A program made the translations under genes and the position numbers. The notes beneath the pieces were generated by a model. That model made no database searches. It saw only the letters and a program-made list of their open reading frames with translations, and was not told the DNA's origin. A stretch of 64,000 nt of DNA from Climacteris rufus (taxonomy: Eukaryota; Chordata; Aves; Passeriformes; Climacteridae). The number at the start of each line of letters is the position of its first letter. Position 1 is the stretch's first letter. Shown piece by piece: positions 60,247 through 64,000 of the stretch. The stretch lies in the NCBI GenBank assembly GCA_013398175.1, contig VZRZ01003105.1, positions 839,249-903,248 on the forward strand. Direction: 5' to 3'.

Positions 60247-62087
60247 TGCAAGGAGAAGATGGAGAAAGAAAGACACACAATTAAGTCTCAGCTGATGGCA
60301 TGATACCCAGAAGCAATTGTCAGAGAGAGAAACAAGAAGATAGAATTGGATGCAGAGCAGTCAGGAGCAGAGAAATAGAGCTGTGTCTCAGTTGGGTAAG
60401 GATAGCTGGTGAAATTATACAACTGGACAACATCATCCAGAGAGAAAGCAGGCAAAATTTAGAAGTGGTAAAATAAATAAAACAGATGAATGGGAAACAG
60501 AGGGAACTGAGGAAGAAAAGAGTTACCAAGAAGGGATGGGAAAAGCATGCAGTAAGTGCCAAGTGTGGTATTGAGAAGACTTAAGAACTAAGCAGAAACA
60601 TCAAGGAGTCTGGATATTGAAGTCTGGCCAAGAAACCATTGCTAGACTCTTGGTGAAAGCCCACCAGAACTCAACCCTGAGCCAGGATGTAACTGCAGGA
60701 GAGCAATTCACAACAGTTCCTGACTGTGCTGTAGCCTTCTCAAAACATGCCTTGGTGGGACTTAGATTACTGGGTGTATTGGAGGATTCACCTGTTCTCT
60801 CTGTCTGAACTCCCATTGCATGATGGAAATAACAATTGTTTCCTGCATGTCAGTTCTGTACAGATTAGGAGGGGAGGCAGTACTAGAGCCGTACAAAGGT
60901 ATGAGATCTGTGCAAGCATTTCAAGAATAAAGAATGGTTAAGAATACATTCTTGATGCATACAGAAGTCAGCAGCAGCCAGAGGTGGGGAAGAGGGGGAA
61001 GGAATGACCCACCCAAGGCTGTGGGCAGAAGGGCTAGAGAGAATTGTCAGGAGCATCCAATATGGACAAGGAGCATTTGGATTTTAAGTTGTGTTGCTGT
61101 GCATCTGTTAGAATTACCTATGTAGCCCCCTTTTATCATTTCTGCCTTTTTTTATATGTATTTCCTCTGCTCTTTCAGATATCTTTCATAGAAATGATGA
61201 TTCAGGTGTCTGCCTCTGTTTCAAGATGTCTGCATGTACCTTAACTCCTCTATCAAAGGTGTTTCACAGCAGTCTTTAGGAAAGAGAAAGGACTCAGAAG
61301 TGGGAACCAAAAGCCACCATAACTAATAAAGTTTACTTAATTAGACAGTATACAATTATTTTATGATCCATGAGGTTGCCTGCAATAATTCGGTCAGTGA
61401 AACAAAGTACATGCTAGATTTTTTGTCTCCTTGAGAAACCAACTCTTCTATAATGTTTAAACAGCATTATGACCCACCAGTAATAAATGAATACAAAGCT
61501 TTCAAATACAGCTGCACAGGAATCCATACAGTGCAGAATGGTTTGTGATGTATATACTTCAGCTGACTTCGAAGAAGGACTAGCCTTTCTTAAAAAATAA
61601 ATTTAAAGAAACCCCACAACATAACAAAGAACTGACCTTGGTTTTGCTGAAGGAAATCATTGACAAGATTTTGTGGGGAAAAGATAGACTGGTAAAATAC
61701 AAAATCTTTTTATATTAAGACATGCCATGTTACATCAGGAATAGTATTGGACTATGCAACTGTATTTTGTCTCAGGCATTTGCTAAACTTAACAGGCTGA
61801 AATAGACAACAGTAGAGTTGTTAAGATTTATTTCTTATTTTCTTCAAAACATCTGTGTTTTTTTCTGAGCAAGAGGATGATTTTCCCATCCTGAGAAACA
61901 GTGAAAAATACAGTATTTTTCAATGTAAGCTTGGAGATGGAAATTAATGAAAGATACTTGTAAATCATTCATCAGCCTCGGCAGTGCCAGGCATTTTGCA
62001 TTTCAATACCTCCATGGTTCTAAGAACAGCATAAGGTAAGTTTATAGAAACCAGACTATTTCCTCATCAAATGTATCACGGATTTAC
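60247..62087. other. Non-coding DNA, nothing recognised
   Basis: Purine-rich + strand at 60240-60600 gives leucine- and serine-rich open frames on -, which are composition effects. No repeat family or exon recognised in the rest. Confidence 0.5.
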
Positions 62088-62379
62088 CGGGAGAAGGATA
62101 TTCATCCCTTCCATCTCCTGATTAGTGAGGAACCGACCATTGTAGCAGTTCTCCTCTGAAATGTTTCTGGCATGCTGACAGACTTTTTTCCCAGCACTAT
62201 TGCATCCTAATGAGCAAGACTGCAGCCTGCTGTAAGAGCTGTTTCTCTCACTTACCACAAGGTTTTGTGGACATGTATGTGACTCTTCTGAGAATAAATT
62301 GTGAACACTGTGTTTTCCATGTACAAGTATTTCTTTTTTGAGGCACTGCATCTCCTCATTGAAGACATTCAGCTTCTTC
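62088..62379 (-). other. Candidate coding exon, unrecognised (292 nt, about 97 codons)
   Basis: On the minus strand a pyrimidine-rich acceptor (TATCCTGCTGCCTTAG, exon start at 62379) leads into a frame that stays open for 97 codons to a usable donor (CTCCCG|GTAAAT, exon end at 62088). Without splicing the frame ends three codons later. The peptide starts with an amphipathic, coiled-coil-like KKLNVFNEEMQCLKKEI and goes on hydrophilic, with five more cysteines and a GRFLTNQEMEGMNILLP end. It lacks the erratic residue mix of the chance frames elsewhere in the window. I cannot name the family. A chance frame remains possible because no partner exon was found. Confidence 0.3.
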
Positions 62380-64000
62380 CTAAGGCAGCAGGATACTGGT
62401 TGTCACATTATGTTTCAATCTTAGATGACAGCATATTTTTCAAGTGTCCCTGCATTTACCTCAAAGTTTCCCCTCTCTTGACAAAGTTGCTCCTAAACAA
62501 GCATGAAATTGTGAACTAGTGGATGATACCTCCTTTTTAGAGCCTTTAGCAGGTCTTTGCTTTCTCTGATTTTTCCCCTTTTCCTTCTTTCACAAAACCT
62601 CATGCTGCTTGCCAGTATCAACATCTAGAAAGTGTAAATTAATTTTTTTTTAAAGAGCATATCTGTTTTTGTAAAATTACAGCAAAAATCTGAAGAAGCA
62701 GAAATACTTCTCACTCAGCTACAAGCACTGTGGTAGAAGTATGAGGGCTCACTTTTCTTAGTTACAGCATATTCCATAAACATGATTGTGCCCTAATGAT
62801 ACCACTGTCCTTTAGCAAAGCCCTGGGGCCACGCAAAGTGTTCAGTGCCGTGGACAGCAGCTCATGTTTTGCACACTGCCTAGGGCCTAAATAGGCCTTT
62901 CATATACAGGCCAGATGTTCACTCTTTCTTAGGCCAGCTTAAGGCTAGAACAAACCTTTTCAACCAGGGTTTATCAGAGTTTCTAAATTACATGCTGGGA
63001 AGAAATTTAATTGGTTTAATTAAGAAAGTTTATTTCATGGTAATTCAGTTTTGTTATGCTGCAAGACTTAATGTGTCCTCTGATAGGAGTGATTTGTTAT
63101 AAATATTCATAGCAACCCTCTTCTCATCCAAGCCAAAAAAAATATATATTCAAGTATAAAGTTGCAAATTAAAAAAAGAGTACTTTCTATAGTCTGGAAC
63201 ATGACACGACTCCTCACAGTAACATCCATGCCTGTTTAAGTCGGAATAATTGTCATCTCTTTGTATAGATCACACAGTTTTCAAAGATTCTCTCTATTTT
63301 CAACAGAAATGTCAAAGGCAACAAGGTCACATCCTGACTGCTTTCTTCCCATTAAGTTTTAGTCATTATTTTTCTCAACTAATTGCTGTGTGTTGCTGAG
63401 TTTTGGGGTTTGTTTTGGATTTGGTGACATTTTTTTCTCCAAAGCATCATAAGAAACAAAATAGTTTATATAATATTATTCAACACAAATATCATAAATC
63501 TGATTCATTGTGTTTTGAATTGAGCTCTGCTTGAGTGAGAAGCCTAACAATGCATATTGCTGCACCACACACTCAGGGGTAGATAGACAATGTAAACTAG
63601 AGGCCATGCTACCTGTGAAGGTCATGATTTAATCCTTCACACTGAACAGGCACCATGACTTAGCTAAAAATCCAAGTTCACAGCCATCAGTCACTACTAT
63701 AATGGGCCTGTAGGTCAGGCTAGACAACAGGAGGAAAACTAATGTTGATTCAGTTGGGTCCTTCTGAGACTCAGGCATCCTTCACACTGCTCTTTCTTTG
63801 CCCCTCACCACTCACCAATCATTACCCCAGTGAGGACTGTTCGGGCAGTGGGTGTGGAGCTCTCTGGTTGCAGAGCAGATCTATACAGATCAATAGTGGG
63901 TTCATTCTTTCCACAGCAAATTTAGAGCAGGCAAATGGTGCCCAGGGACAGCCCTGGTGTCCCCTGCCCACAGACTGTGCCAAGACCACAACCACTGCTG
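62380..64000. other. Non-coding DNA to the window end
   Basis: No gene recognised. The stretch 62990-63120 is TAAT-rich and non-repetitive (TTTAATTGGTTTAATTAAG near 63007-63025), so it might be a conserved element. The last 250 bases turn G+C-richer and continue past the window edge. Confidence 0.45.

Noticed and set aside
60320..60562. 80-codon hydrophobic open frame on -
   Set aside because: Arises from a purine-rich + strand read backwards (leucine/serine/phenylalanine-rich); no other support.
1..64000. CRISPR array, bacterial operon, phage or other multi-gene system
   Set aside because: No regularly spaced repeats, no ribosome-binding sites, no adjacent long co-directional frames; composition and repeats are those of an amniote nuclear genome.

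Overview
This window looks like non-coding vertebrate nuclear DNA, most likely from a bird (a reptile is possible). It is A+T-rich, roughly 60% by eye. CpG is rare except in a few patches, no open frame matches a protein I know, and there is no bacterial-style gene packing. Placental mammals are unlikely because I recognise no L1 or Alu-type copies. The recognisable repeats are CR1-clade LINE pieces, including two with the avian-type CR1 3' end, plus old MIR-type SINE remnants. I read it as a gene desert or the inside of a very long intron. Species and chromosome cannot be told from the sequence.

Layout. 1-15 kb: mostly plain A+T-rich DNA, with a decayed tRNA-like element (2841-2911), a homeodomain-motif-rich block (2340-2780), several short tandem duplications and a small CpG-rich patch (13244-13560). 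15-31 kb: candidate regulatory blocks at 15470-15710, 19980-20280, 22140-22740 and 24700-25010, a strong CTCF-like motif (20687-20701), a MIR remnant (27064-27230) and a short CR1 3' end (30485-30528). 31-52 kb: scattered A+T-rich DNA, a few G+C-richer patches of unknown origin, one exon-shaped segment on + (42219-42314), a weaker CTCF-like motif (46509-46521) and a long unexplained open frame (49996-50523). 52-59 kb: a long decayed CR1-clade reverse-transcriptase region (about 52650-53860), two MIR-like remnants, a 53-base assembly gap followed by an AT microsatellite, a block with the look of a conserved enhancer (57040-57560), a second short CR1 3' end on - (58458-58516), and the densest CpG patch (58540-59050). 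59-64 kb: a perfect 20-base palindrome (60227-60246) and the best exon-like open segment of the window, on - (62088-62379).

No complete gene, RNA gene, CRISPR array or organised multi-gene system can be supported. The regulatory calls rest on motif content and unusual CpG retention, not on alignments. They are candidates that a cross-species alignment or a chromatin assay would settle. The two exon candidates are the only places where coding sequence might be present.
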